Below are positions 1-7,151 of a stretch of DNA of 64,000 bases, in pieces (positions within the stretch are counted from its first letter, which is position 1; every line of letters begins with the position of its first letter). The position numbers and the translations under genes were made by a program. Under the pieces are notes generated by a model. The model saw only the letters and a program-made list of their open reading frames with translations, was not told the origin of the DNA and searched no databases. Source of the DNA: Lentibacillus daqui (GTDB lineage: Bacteria > Bacillota > Bacilli > Bacillales > Amphibacillaceae); assembly GCF_027186265.1 (NCBI RefSeq), contig NZ_CP114176.1, positions 434,001-498,000 of the forward strand, read 5' to 3'.

Positions 1-74
1 CCTTTACAAAGTGGACATCTGAATACTTCCACAAACTGACTAACCATTTCCGCATTTTTTTCCTTATTGGTCAT
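1..74 (-). CDS. N-terminal fragment of a probable RlmA/YxjB-like 23S rRNA methyltransferase
   Basis: Only the first 24 codons are inside the window; the gene runs off the left edge on the minus strand. An AAGGAAGAG ribosome binding site precedes the ATG at 74-72. The peptide ends in FRCPLCKG, the start of a CxxC zinc finger. A short N-terminal helix followed by F-x-CPxC is how the putative rRNA guanine-N1 methyltransferases of the RlmA/TlrB family begin in bacilli. The family call rests on this short stretch alone; another zinc-ribbon protein is possible. Confidence 0.45.
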   Translation of the reverse strand, partial: MTNKEKNAEMVSQFVEVFRCPLCK

Positions 75-212
75 GTTTCTCTTCCTTTTCAAAAATTAAA
101 AACCACAAGCGTCTGCCTCTGAGTAAGAGTAAAGGGAAAGCAATTGTTAGTCAAGCAATTCAAAATTGTATGCGTGTATTTGATCTTACGGCATTTCAAT
201 TAATTCCCAAGG

Positions 213-241
213 TTGACTCCCAATCATTTTTCCCATAAACT
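213..241 (+). promoter_or_regulatory. Probable sigma-A promoter of the ABC-F leader transcript
   Basis: TTGACT at 213-218 and TAAACT at 236-241 are separated by 17 bp. Transcription would start near 248, about 20 nt before the leader ORF and about 265 nt before the ABC-F start codon. This leaves a long 5' leader. Confidence 0.5.
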
Positions 242-269
242 AAATACAAATGAGCAAAAGGAGGTGGAT

Positions 270-407
270 ATGATGAATCATACTGGTAGTGGCATAACCA
301 AGTTTAGGGAGTACCTTTGGACGCGTTATGCAATTTTTTCCGATATTTCTATGCAAGGGACGAGTGTGTACTTTTTTAATAGAAATATATGGAAAAAATA
401 CCAGTAA
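270..407 (+). CDS. Putative 45-aa regulatory leader peptide of the ABC-F gene
   Basis: A strong AAAGGAGGTGG ribosome binding site sits directly before ATGATG. The ORF starts MMNHTGSGITKF and ends SVYFFNRNIWKKYQ, stopping 32 nt before a rho-independent hairpin that in turn precedes the ABC-F gene. Antibiotic-resistance ABC-F genes of Firmicutes (for example vmlR) are commonly controlled by ribosome stalling in such leaders. This layout fits that mode, but stalling itself is inferred. A nested start at 351 would give an 18-aa peptide beginning MQGTSVYF. No similarity to a known enzyme was recognised. Confidence 0.5.
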   Translation: MMNHTGSGITKFREYLWTRYAIFSDISMQGTSVYFFNRNIWKKYQ

Positions 408-439
408 GAGACATCTATCCACGAACGGAATTTTAATGC

Positions 440-471
440 GGCGGTGGAGTGTTTGCTCTGCCGTCTTTTTT
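440..471 (+). terminator. Leader attenuator hairpin upstream of the ABC-F gene
   Basis: A 10-bp stem (440-449 with 456-465, including G-U pairs) closes a 6-nt loop. It is followed by TTTTTTG and a second T-rich stretch. The hairpin lies after the leader ORF stop and 42 nt before the ABC-F start, so it would end transcription before the gene unless an alternative fold forms. A possible competing pairing is TCCAC (417-421) with GTGGA (444-448). Confidence 0.65.
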
Positions 472-513
472 GTTTTTAATGGGGGAAGGTCTCTTCATTA
501 CGGAGGAAGAGAA

Positions 514-2139
514 ATGATTGTTTCAAGCTTACAAAACGTAACACAAACTTTTGGTGCGAATACGATTTTTAGTGACGTAACATGTGAAATAAATCTTGGG
601 GATCGAATCGGTTTAATTGGAAGAAATGGGGAAGGTAAAACAACATTACTCGATTTACTGGCACGTAAAACAGAACCAGCATCGGGAACGATTACTTGGA
701 AAAAAGGCTTAACAGTTGGGCTTTTAGAACAAACTCCTGACGTAGATCGCGAGCGGAAAGTAGAAGCAATACTGTATGATGTATTTTCGTCCATCAATGA
801 GATGAAAAGAAAAATGACAGATTTGGAACGATCTATGTCACTCGAAACAAATGCAAATCAATTAACACGTATTGTTGAAATATATGGGACTTTGCAAGAG
901 AAATTTCAGGAAGCTGGCGGGTATGAAATTGATTCGCGGGTTAGACGAATAATGAGTGGATTGCAAATAGCGAATTTAGCTGAAAAAAATTGGGAGCAAT
1001 TGAGCGGCGGAGAGCGTACAAAGGTTGGTCTGGCCAAGTTACTACTAACAGAGCCAAATTTGCTTTTGCTTGATGAACCGACCAATCATTTGGACTTATC
1101 CGCAATAGAATGGTTGACTGATTTTATCAAGCAATATGCAGGGACAGTTGTAATTGTGTCACATGATCGCTACTTTTTGGATGAAACCGTCACATCTATT
1201 TTTGAAATGGATCAAGGTGAGCTTATTCCTTACGCGACCAATTACACAGATTATGTAAAGGAACGTGAAGCACGATTAATGCGGGAATTTCAGCAATATC
1301 AGGATCAACAAAAGAAAATTAAAAAGATGAAAGAAACCATTAAAAAGTTAAAAGAGTGGGCCAATCAGGCAAATCCACCTAATGCTGGCCTGCATCGCCG
1401 GGCGAAAAGCATGGAAAAAGCACTTGCCAAGATAGAAGTCATGAAAAGGCCAGTCCTGGAACAGAAAAAGATCGATCTTGATTTTCAGATGAATAAACGT
1501 AGCGGTAAAGATGTCTTAGTTATGGAAAACGTCAGCAAAAGATTCCACGAAAAGGAGTTATTTTCTGCAGTAAATATGCACGTGCGTTTTCAAGACCGGG
1601 TTGCGATTGTCGGAGAAAACGGAAGCGGAAAGTCGAGTCTATTGAAAATGGTGTTAGGAACCGTGGAGGCTGACGAAGGCGCAGTTAAATTGGGTAGTAA
1701 TTTGTCAGTTGGATTCCTTTCCCAGCATATGCTTGAACTGAATGGGGAACGGACAATATTGGATGAATTCCGCGATCAAGTTCATGTTACAGAAGGGGCG
1801 GCTCGCGGGATGCTAGCAAAATTCCTGTTTTATGGAAAAACTGTTTTTCAAAAAGTAAGCAGTTTAAGCGGTGGTGAACAAATGCGACTAAGGCTTGCAC
1901 AATTAGTCCATCAAAGTCACAATTTGCTTATCCTTGATGAACCAACCAACCATTTGGATATTGAATCAAAGGAAGTATTGGAGGAAGCATTGGAGCAATT
2001 TGACGGAACCGTTATTGCTGTTTCCCACGACCGTTATTTTCTCGATCGATTGTTCCCAATAACCTACTGGCTCTCTGATGAAAAGCTAACTAGATATGAA
2101 GGAAACTATACCTTTGCCAGAGAAAAACGTAAAAAATAG
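514..2139 (+). CDS. ABC-F family ATPase, probable ribosome-protection or translation factor
   Basis: A 541-aa soluble protein with two ABC ATPase domains in tandem and no membrane segments, the layout of the ABC-F family. These bind the ribosomal E site and act in translation or antibiotic resistance. Domain 1 has Walker A GRNGEGKTT (36-44), signature LSGGERTK and LLLLDEPTNHLD. Domain 2 has GENGSGKSS, LSGGEQMR and LLILDEPTNHLD. A charged coiled linker rich in Lys/Glu joins them. The start at 514 follows GGAGGAAGAGAA; an in-frame upstream extension exists but lacks a ribosome binding site and crosses the attenuator. The leader favours an antibiotic-inducible resistance role, but the substrate cannot be assigned from sequence. 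Confidence 0.9.
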   Translation: MIVSSLQNVTQTFGANTIFSDVTCEINLGDRIGLIGRNGEGKTTLLDLLARKTEPASGTITWKKGLTVGLLEQTPDVDRERKVEAILYDVFSSINEMKRKMTDLERSMSLETNANQLTRIVEIYGTLQEKFQEAGGYEIDSRVRRIMSGLQIANLAEKNWEQLSGGERTKVGLAKLLLTEPNLLLLDEPTNHLDLSAIEWLTDFIKQYAGTVVIVSHDRYFLDETVTSIFEMDQGELIPYATNYTDYVKEREARLMREFQQYQDQQKKIKKMKETIKKLKEWANQANPPNAGLHRRAKSMEKALAKIEVMKRPVLEQKKIDLDFQMNKRSGKDVLVMENVSKRFHEKELFSAVNMHVRFQDRVAIVGENGSGKSSLLKMVLGTVEADEGAVKLGSNLSVGFLSQHMLELNGERTILDEFRDQVHVTEGAARGMLAKFLFYGKTVFQKVSSLSGGEQMRLRLAQLVHQSHNLLILDEPTNHLDIESKEVLEEALEQFDGTVIAVSHDRYFLDRLFPITYWLSDEKLTRYEGNYTFAREKRKK

Positions 2140-2141
2140 GG

Positions 2142-2213
2142 AGACAAAGGGGAACAGGCACCTTGTCCCACCATTATCTACCAAAGCAGGCACAAGAACC
2201 GGACCTCTGTCCC
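2142..2213. repeat. GGGGACA/TGTCCC-type palindromic repeat remnant
   Basis: GACAAAGG pairs with CCTTGTCCC across a short loop, followed by a second GGACCTCTGTCCC motif. Related motifs occur at about 14170, 29817, 31651, 43188 and 61063. It may also serve as the weak terminator of the ABC-F gene. Confidence 0.45.
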
Positions 2214-2263
2214 AATATATGTTAAACTAAATTACATCACAGCAGGAAAGGAAGCGACACAAC

Positions 2264-3088
2264 ATGCAATATGTAACACTAAACAATGACCTAAAGATGC
2301 CGCAGCTGGGCTTTGGTGTGTGGCAAGTACCAGATGAAGAAGCAACCCCTGCAGTAACCAAAGCGCTGGAGGTTGGCTATCGTTCCATTGATACTGCGAA
2401 AGTTTATGAAAATGAACATGGAGTAGGGCGAGCGCTGGCAAAAACGGATATAGCCCGTGAAGATCTTTTCATTACAACTAAAGTCTGGAATAGTGATCAC
2501 GGATACGAGAACACCTTAAAAGCGTTTGATGCCAGCCTGGAAAGATTGGGTCTTGATTATGTTGACCTCTATTTAATCCACTGGCCAACACCAAAATATG
2601 GCGAATATGTAGAAACCTATAAGGCGATGGAGAAACTCTACAAGGATGGCCGTGTCAAAGCGATTGGCGTGTGTAATTTCGACATAGAACACTTGCAACG
2701 TTTATTAGATGAATGTGAAGTGATACCAGCAGTAAACCAAGTCGAGTGCCATCCATACTTACAGCAAAAGGAATTGAAAAATTTCTGTAAAAAGCATGGC
2801 ATCTACTTGGAAGCATGGAGCCCATTAATGAGCGGTGGCGATGTGTTGAACAGTGAAGAAGTTAAAGCAATTGCTGATCAATATGGCAAAACACCAGCAC
2901 AAGTGATTATTCGCTGGCACTTGCAATACAACAACATCGTGATTCCGAAATCGGTCACACCATCACGTATTGAAGAAAACTTCGATGTATTCGATTTTGA
3001 ATTAAGTGATGTCGATATGCGGAAAATGGCTGAATTGGATCGTAATCAGCGAAAAGGTCCTGAGCCGAGTGAGATGAATGCGCGATAG
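2264..3088 (+). CDS. Aldo/keto reductase, YtbE/YvgN-like (copy 1)
   Basis: A 274-aa NADPH-dependent aldo/keto reductase of the small bacterial AKR5 type, reducing aldehydes such as glyoxal or methylglyoxal in the cytoplasm. The catalytic tetrad is visible: D43 and Y48 in IDTAKVYENE, K73 in FITTKVWN and H106 in LYLIHWPTP. The C-terminal cofactor-binding IPKSVTPSRIEEN segment is intact. The ribosome binding site is AAAGGAAGCG. A very similar paralogue of identical length lies at 4117-4941, so this is a local duplication. The exact substrate is not determinable. Confidence 0.93.
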   Translation: MQYVTLNNDLKMPQLGFGVWQVPDEEATPAVTKALEVGYRSIDTAKVYENEHGVGRALAKTDIAREDLFITTKVWNSDHGYENTLKAFDASLERLGLDYVDLYLIHWPTPKYGEYVETYKAMEKLYKDGRVKAIGVCNFDIEHLQRLLDECEVIPAVNQVECHPYLQQKELKNFCKKHGIYLEAWSPLMSGGDVLNSEEVKAIADQYGKTPAQVIIRWHLQYNNIVIPKSVTPSRIEENFDVFDFELSDVDMRKMAELDRNQRKGPEPSEMNAR

Positions 3089-3098
3089 TAAGTGGTGG

Positions 3099-3137
3099 AA
3101 ACGAACGTGGCGAGAATCCACGTTCGTTTTATTTTTT
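3099..3137 (+). terminator. Rho-independent terminator after AKR copy 1
   Basis: A perfect 12-bp stem, AAACGAACGTGG (3099-3110) with CCACGTTCGTTT (3118-3129), has a 7-nt loop and a T-rich tail. Confidence 0.9.
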
Positions 3138-3389
3138 TGGCTTTTATTTTATCTTAGGAAAATTGCTTTTTTATGTGGGTTGTTGGAGGCTTTTTCAAAA
3201 ATGAAAGCAAATATTTGTAAAATAATAAAAAGACGTGCTGTGGAAAGCTACTGAAACAAGATTTTGCGCCTAATCCATAACTTTGACCAACCGGGTTAAC
3301 GGTAGTATACTTAGCTTAAATTCTGAATACATTATTAACACTTGAAAGCAAGAAAGGTGGCATTAGTGTATGACGGATAAGGAGTGTTC

Positions 3390-3659
3390 ATGTTGAAGCA
3401 TATAAACACACCGGAAGAACTGTATGAAGAACTTGATAAACTGAATAAAGAACATACCGTTTCCCAATTCTATGTACCCGGGAAAGGGACGTTCACGCTG
3501 GCATGTGAAGAACGGGAAAAGACCATTAAAGAGGAAATGGAAGAAGACGAGGAACTCAGGGAAATGATTAATGAAAGCAGAAGGGAATATAGGGAAGGGA
3601 AGTATGTAACAACAGAGGAACTTATCCGATCTATTGATGAAAAGGATTTTTTCAAATGA
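3390..3659 (+). CDS. Probable type II antitoxin partner of the downstream RelE/ParE-like toxin
   Basis: An 89-aa acidic, mostly helical protein. The ATG at 3390 is chosen because AAGGAG ends 6 nt upstream; an in-frame GTG at 3384 lies too close to it. The C-terminal part EYREGKYVTTEELIRSI resembles the toxin-wrapping tail of small antitoxins. Its stop overlaps the toxin start by 4 nt (ATGA), the usual translational coupling of toxin-antitoxin pairs. The antitoxin family was not identified, so the role comes from size, charge and the neighbour. Confidence 0.6.
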   Translation: MLKHINTPEELYEELDKLNKEHTVSQFYVPGKGTFTLACEEREKTIKEEMEEDEELREMINESRREYREGKYVTTEELIRSIDEKDFFK

Positions 3660-3931
3660 AGCGAGTAGTGTTATCTAAGCTGGCGAAGAAGAAAATTCAG
3701 CATTACAGAAATGAACATTTTACCGAAGAGGAGACGCGGATATTTTTAAAAAAGTTGTCAGCCGAAATTGAAGATCTCCTCTTGAATCCTTTTTTAACTA
3801 GACGATATACTGATGAATGGGGAGAGTGTAAGGGGATTTCACGTATGATTCACCGGAAATTTAAATTCTATTATGAAATGCAAGGAGACGATATTATCAT
3901 TCTAGCTATAAGGTTCCCCGGAGAAAAATAA
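3656..3931 (+). CDS. RelE/ParE superfamily toxin
   Basis: A 91-aa basic protein with the small alpha-beta fold pattern of RelE/ParE toxins: an N-terminal strand (KRVVLSKLAKKKI), a helical middle and the closing strands KFKFYYEMQGD and IIILAIRFPGEK. RelE-type members cut mRNA on the ribosome and ParE-type members inhibit gyrase; the sequence does not decide which. It is co-transcribed with the overlapping upstream antitoxin candidate. The pair lies between two aldo/keto reductase paralogues. Confidence 0.7.
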   Translation: MKRVVLSKLAKKKIQHYRNEHFTEEETRIFLKKLSAEIEDLLLNPFLTRRYTDEWGECKGISRMIHRKFKFYYEMQGDDIIILAIRFPGEK

Positions 3932-4116
3932 ACACCACCAAGAACAACACCTCGATAACATCCTTTTTTAATTTCTACTGAGGAAAGTACATCAGCCCTG
4001 TTTTCCACACTAAAATAGTTTACATTTTATAAATGAAGGGAATGAATACGAATAGCATTTTTGTTCCACTTCTAGAAATGTCTTAAGATATAAACAAAGA
4101 AAGGAAGCGATCAGTT

Positions 4117-4941
4117 ATGCAATACATAACACTAAACAATGATCTTCGTATGCCGCAACTTGGATATGGGGTTTGGAAAGTTCCCGAAGATGAAGCAGCA
4201 ACAGCGGTAGATAATGCGTTAAAAGCTGGTTTTCGCTCGATTGATACTGCAAAAATCTACGGCAATGAACGTGGTGTTGGAAAAGCATTGGCAGATAGCA
4301 CCATCGATCGTAGCGATTTATTTATCACCACAAAGGTATGGAATAGTGATCAGGGCTATGAAAATACATTGAAAGCAATGGATGAAAGTTTGGAGAAACT
4401 TGGTCTTGATTATGTAGATCTTTATTTGATCCACTGGCCAACACCAAAGTATGACCAATATGTTGAAACATACAAGGCATTGGAGCAGTTATACAAAGAT
4501 GGGCGCACCAAAGCGATTGGCGTTTGTAACTTTGATATCGAGCATTTGCAACGGATTATGGATGAATGTGATATTACACCCGCCATTAATCAGGTTGAAT
4601 GTCATCCATATTTACAGCAGAAAGAACTGAAAGAATTCTGCAAGCAGCATGGTATCCGTTTGGAAGCATACAGTCCATTAATGAATGGCACCGATGTTTT
4701 AAAAGATGAAGTTATTAAAGAAATTGCCGGTAAATATGGCAAAACACCGGCACAAGTAATCCTTCGCTGGCACCTTCAATCCGATGTTGTGGTCATTCCA
4801 AAAACAGTAACACCTTCGCGGATGGCTGAGAACTTGGATGTATTTGATTTTGAGCTGAGTGAAGCAGATATGGAGAAAATTGCTGGTTTAGATCGAAATC
4901 AGCGTCACAATTCTGTGCCTAGTGAGATGAATAAGCGGTAG
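4117..4941 (+). CDS. Aldo/keto reductase, YtbE/YvgN-like (copy 2)
   Basis: A 274-aa paralogue of the reductase at 2264-3088, sharing most residues through the whole length and the same catalytic tetrad (IDTAKIYGNE, FITTKVWN, LYLIHWPTP). The ribosome binding site AAAGGAAGCG is also shared. The C-terminal tail differs (RHNSVPSEMNKR instead of RKGPEPSEMNAR), as do scattered surface residues. The two copies have therefore diverged for some time and are not a recent exact duplication. It is transcribed alone, with its own terminator. Confidence 0.93.
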   Translation: MQYITLNNDLRMPQLGYGVWKVPEDEAATAVDNALKAGFRSIDTAKIYGNERGVGKALADSTIDRSDLFITTKVWNSDQGYENTLKAMDESLEKLGLDYVDLYLIHWPTPKYDQYVETYKALEQLYKDGRTKAIGVCNFDIEHLQRIMDECDITPAINQVECHPYLQQKELKEFCKQHGIRLEAYSPLMNGTDVLKDEVIKEIAGKYGKTPAQVILRWHLQSDVVVIPKTVTPSRMAENLDVFDFELSEADMEKIAGLDRNQRHNSVPSEMNKR

Positions 4942-4986
4942 GGGGTGCCTATCACTTCCCGAATTTTGTCGTTTATTGTCGAATAA

Positions 4987-5022
4987 AAAACGCTTGGATT
5001 TATGGATAATCCAGGCGTTTTC
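4987..5022. terminator. Terminator after AKR copy 2
   Basis: A 14-bp stem, AAAACGCTTGGATT (4987-5000) with AATCCAGGCGTTTT (5008-5021), has one G-U pair and a 7-nt loop. A-rich and T-rich flanks make it plausible in both directions. Confidence 0.8.
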
Positions 5023-5106
5023 CTTCCACATTGACTATTTCCTCAATTCTATCCATAACATGAGACATATGCGATAGCGTTTTGTTTAAAAATTCACTTA
5101 ATGGAA

Positions 5107-5136
5107 TTGGCATTTTGTAATGGCATGGTGTAAACT
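5107..5136 (+). promoter_or_regulatory. Possible promoter of the rsgA-like leader transcript
   Basis: TTGGCA (5107-5112) and TAAACT (5131-5136) are 18 bp apart, about 40 nt before the leader ORF. Confidence 0.4.
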
Positions 5137-5177
5137 AACACTAGCTTGTTCATCCATTTTGAAAGGAGTGGTGTTTT

Positions 5178-5249
5178 ATGAGTGCAATTAATACTATCTT
5201 TGTAAACCAAAACACACAAAACAAAGTGGAGGAACGGTCGGTGTTGTAA
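5178..5249 (+). CDS. 23-aa leader peptide upstream of the RsgA-like GTPase
   Basis: The ORF MSAINTIFVNQ...EERSVL has its own strong GAAAGGAG ribosome binding site. Its stop codon ends 5 nt before a hairpin that masks the Shine-Dalgarno of the next gene. This is the arrangement of translational attenuators such as those of cat and erm genes, where a ribosome stalled in the leader opens the hairpin. No homologue was recognised. The regulatory role is inferred from the layout alone. Confidence 0.5.
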   Translation: MSAINTIFVNQNTQNKVEERSVL

Positions 5250-5254
5250 CAGAC

Positions 5255-5281
5255 TTTTCCTCCAACAATTAAGGAGGAAAA
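5255..5281 (+). promoter_or_regulatory. Hairpin sequestering the Shine-Dalgarno of the RsgA-like gene
   Basis: TTTTCCTCC (5255-5263) is perfectly complementary to GGAGGAAAA (5273-5281) across a 9-nt loop. The 3' arm contains the AGGAGG ribosome binding site of the TTG start at 5287. The helix would block translation initiation unless melted. Confidence 0.65.
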
Positions 5282-5286
5282 TGTAA

Positions 5287-6342
5287 TTGAACGGTTTGGA
5301 AAGTCTTGGATGGTGCAATTCCATAACAGATGTTGAAATGGACAGATTAGCACGGGTTATTGCTGTGCAAAGAGATAGTTATCGAATTTCGGATGGGGAA
5401 ATAGAATATTTTTCCCATCTAAGTGGAAAGTTTTTAAATCAGGCGGCTGCTTCACTTGATTTTCCCGCTGTTGGGGATTGGGTGGAAGTTCAGAAGTTAA
5501 AAGAGGAACAAAAAGCGGTCATTCATCGCGTTTTGCCCCGAGAAAGTCAGTTTGTTCGACAGGCGGCTGGCTTGAAAACGGAAGGCCAAATAGTTGCAGC
5601 AAATATGGATCAAGTTTTCATTGTGAATTCCCTTAACCACGATGTAAATGTACGACGCATGGAACGATATATTTTGGCAACATATGAGAGTGGTGCATCT
5701 CCAGTTATTGTATTGACAAAATTGGACGAATCCTCACCTGAAGAAGTAGTACGGATTATTGCTTTGGTAGAAGAGGTGGCGATTGGTGTACCAATTGTCG
5801 CGATTAGTAGTATGACAGGAGAAGGTATGGACGAATTGACAGATTATTTGCAGCCGCATAAAACGGTTGCGCTGCTCGGGTCATCTGGTGTCGGTAAATC
5901 TACTTTGGTGAACAAACTCTATGGTCAAACGGTACAAGAAACCAATGATATCAGGGAAGCTGACAGCAAAGGGCGTCATACAACCACACATCGGGAAATG
6001 TTTATCTTGCCAAATGGTTCGTTGTTAATCGACACCCCCGGAATGCGCGAATTGCAGCTGTGGGACGGGGATTCAGCTATTGATACAACCTTCCAGGATG
6101 TAGAAGCATTGGCGCTGGATTGCCGATTTACCGATTGTCAGCATGATACGGAGCCCGGATGTCGCGTACAGGAAGCATTAAAATCCGGGGAATTATCAAC
6201 GGAACGATTTCAATGTTATTTGAAACTGCAACGGGAATTGGCGTTTGAAAAGAGGAAGCAGGATCAAAAAGCCCGGCTGGAGGAAAAAGGTAGATGGAAG
6301 AAAGTCTCCAAGGAATTGAAAAGCAGATATAAAAATAGATGA
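5287..6342 (+). CDS. RsgA-like circularly permuted GTPase (second-copy type)
   Basis: A 351-aa ribosome-associated GTPase of the RsgA/YloQ family, which matures the 30S subunit. It has an OB-like N-terminal region, then permuted GTPase motifs: G4 TKLD (144-147), G1 GSSGVGKS (198-205) and G3 DTPG (249-252). A C-terminal zinc site follows, C279, C284, H286, C292. It is longer than housekeeping RsgA (about 290 aa), with a longer N-terminus and a charged Lys/Arg tail, so it is probably a paralogue. The TTG start at 5287 follows AAGGAGG, which the leader hairpin buries. The preceding leader ORF suggests induction when ribosomes stall. Confidence 0.88.
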   Translation: MNGLESLGWCNSITDVEMDRLARVIAVQRDSYRISDGEIEYFSHLSGKFLNQAAASLDFPAVGDWVEVQKLKEEQKAVIHRVLPRESQFVRQAAGLKTEGQIVAANMDQVFIVNSLNHDVNVRRMERYILATYESGASPVIVLTKLDESSPEEVVRIIALVEEVAIGVPIVAISSMTGEGMDELTDYLQPHKTVALLGSSGVGKSTLVNKLYGQTVQETNDIREADSKGRHTTTHREMFILPNGSLLIDTPGMRELQLWDGDSAIDTTFQDVEALALDCRFTDCQHDTEPGCRVQEALKSGELSTERFQCYLKLQRELAFEKRKQDQKARLEEKGRWKKVSKELKSRYKNR

Positions 6343-6348
6343 TAAGCG

Positions 6349-6386
6349 ATTAGAGCCTTCCCCGATTATTTGGTGCAGGCTCTAAT
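6349..6386. terminator. Weak inverted repeat between convergent genes
   Basis: ATTAGAGCC (6349-6357) pairs with GGCTCTAAT (6378-6386) over a 20-nt loop. There is no real T-run on either side, so terminator activity is uncertain. Confidence 0.35.
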
Positions 6387-6391
6387 TCCTC

Positions 6392-6940
6392 TTAATTTGA
6401 GCCAAATACACGCTCGACTAGCGCCTCGAATTCATTGAAATAAGCTGGCACCTCATCAGTCGCAAGCCCGATATACATATTTCTGGCAATCGCTTGGTTA
6501 TACCATTTTTGCTCATCAAACCCGGCATTAAAATGCAGCCATACCTCATTGCCTAAACGTTCAAGGTCCTTTTCCAACTCGAGCAAATTATCTAATTTAT
6601 CAGCAACAATCAGATATTTGACTTCCTTATCAGCATTCTTAATCGTGTCAATTGTATGCTGTTTTCGTTCCTGCCATGATTTTGATTTGTCCTCTGTATG
6701 TGCAGCAACAAGGTTGGCTACCTTTGCGCCAAATGCCTGCTGTATATCTTCTATGTCGTAGGGCGTATCTTCAACGACATCATGTAAATAGCCTGCACAA
6801 ACCAATGCTTCGGAAAAACCTGCTTGCTCCAACTGTTCGGCAACCCGGATCGGATGTGTGATATATGGTGCGCCAGAGCTTTTCCGTGTTTGTCCCTTAT
6901 GTGCCATCTCGGCAAACGCTTTTGCTTGTGCCTTCAACAA
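6392..6940 (-). CDS. HD-domain phosphohydrolase, small alarmone hydrolase-like
   Basis: A 182-aa protein with the HD metal-binding pattern of the RelA/SpoT hydrolase domain: H29 in YITHP, H53-D54 in YLHDVVEDT and D114 in IVADKLDNL. It lacks synthetase, TGS and ACT domains, so it is a stand-alone hydrolase of the Mesh1/SAH size class that may break down (p)ppGpp; another nucleotide substrate is possible. It is convergent with the RsgA-like gene, which is notable because both protein families touch ribosome and alarmone physiology. It is transcribed alone. Confidence 0.75.
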   Translation of the reverse strand: MLKAQAKAFAEMAHKGQTRKSSGAPYITHPIRVAEQLEQAGFSEALVCAGYLHDVVEDTPYDIEDIQQAFGAKVANLVAAHTEDKSKSWQERKQHTIDTIKNADKEVKYLIVADKLDNLLELEKDLERLGNEVWLHFNAGFDEQKWYNQAIARNMYIGLATDEVPAYFNEFEALVERVFGSN

Positions 6941-7151
6941 AGATCCCTCTTTTACCCCGATATCGATGCTAACGTTCTGTGTTTAAAATCTGGTCTGCAA
7001 ACTCCATTTCCAATCGTTTGAGTCGTTCTTTTTCCAGATAAAAGTAAACGAGATGACAAGGCGTCGTTTTTCTTTTCATCCAATTGGAAAACAAGTAGAC
7101 TATTAAGAGGATAACATAGTTCGTAAAACAGTGAAATTGGAGGATATCTTC

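Noticed and set aside
6969..7079. 36-codon minus-strand ORF (MKRKTTPCHLVYFYLEKERL...) upstream of the HD-domain gene
   Set aside because: Charged helical peptide but no ribosome binding site or recognised family. Kept out of the annotation for lack of support.
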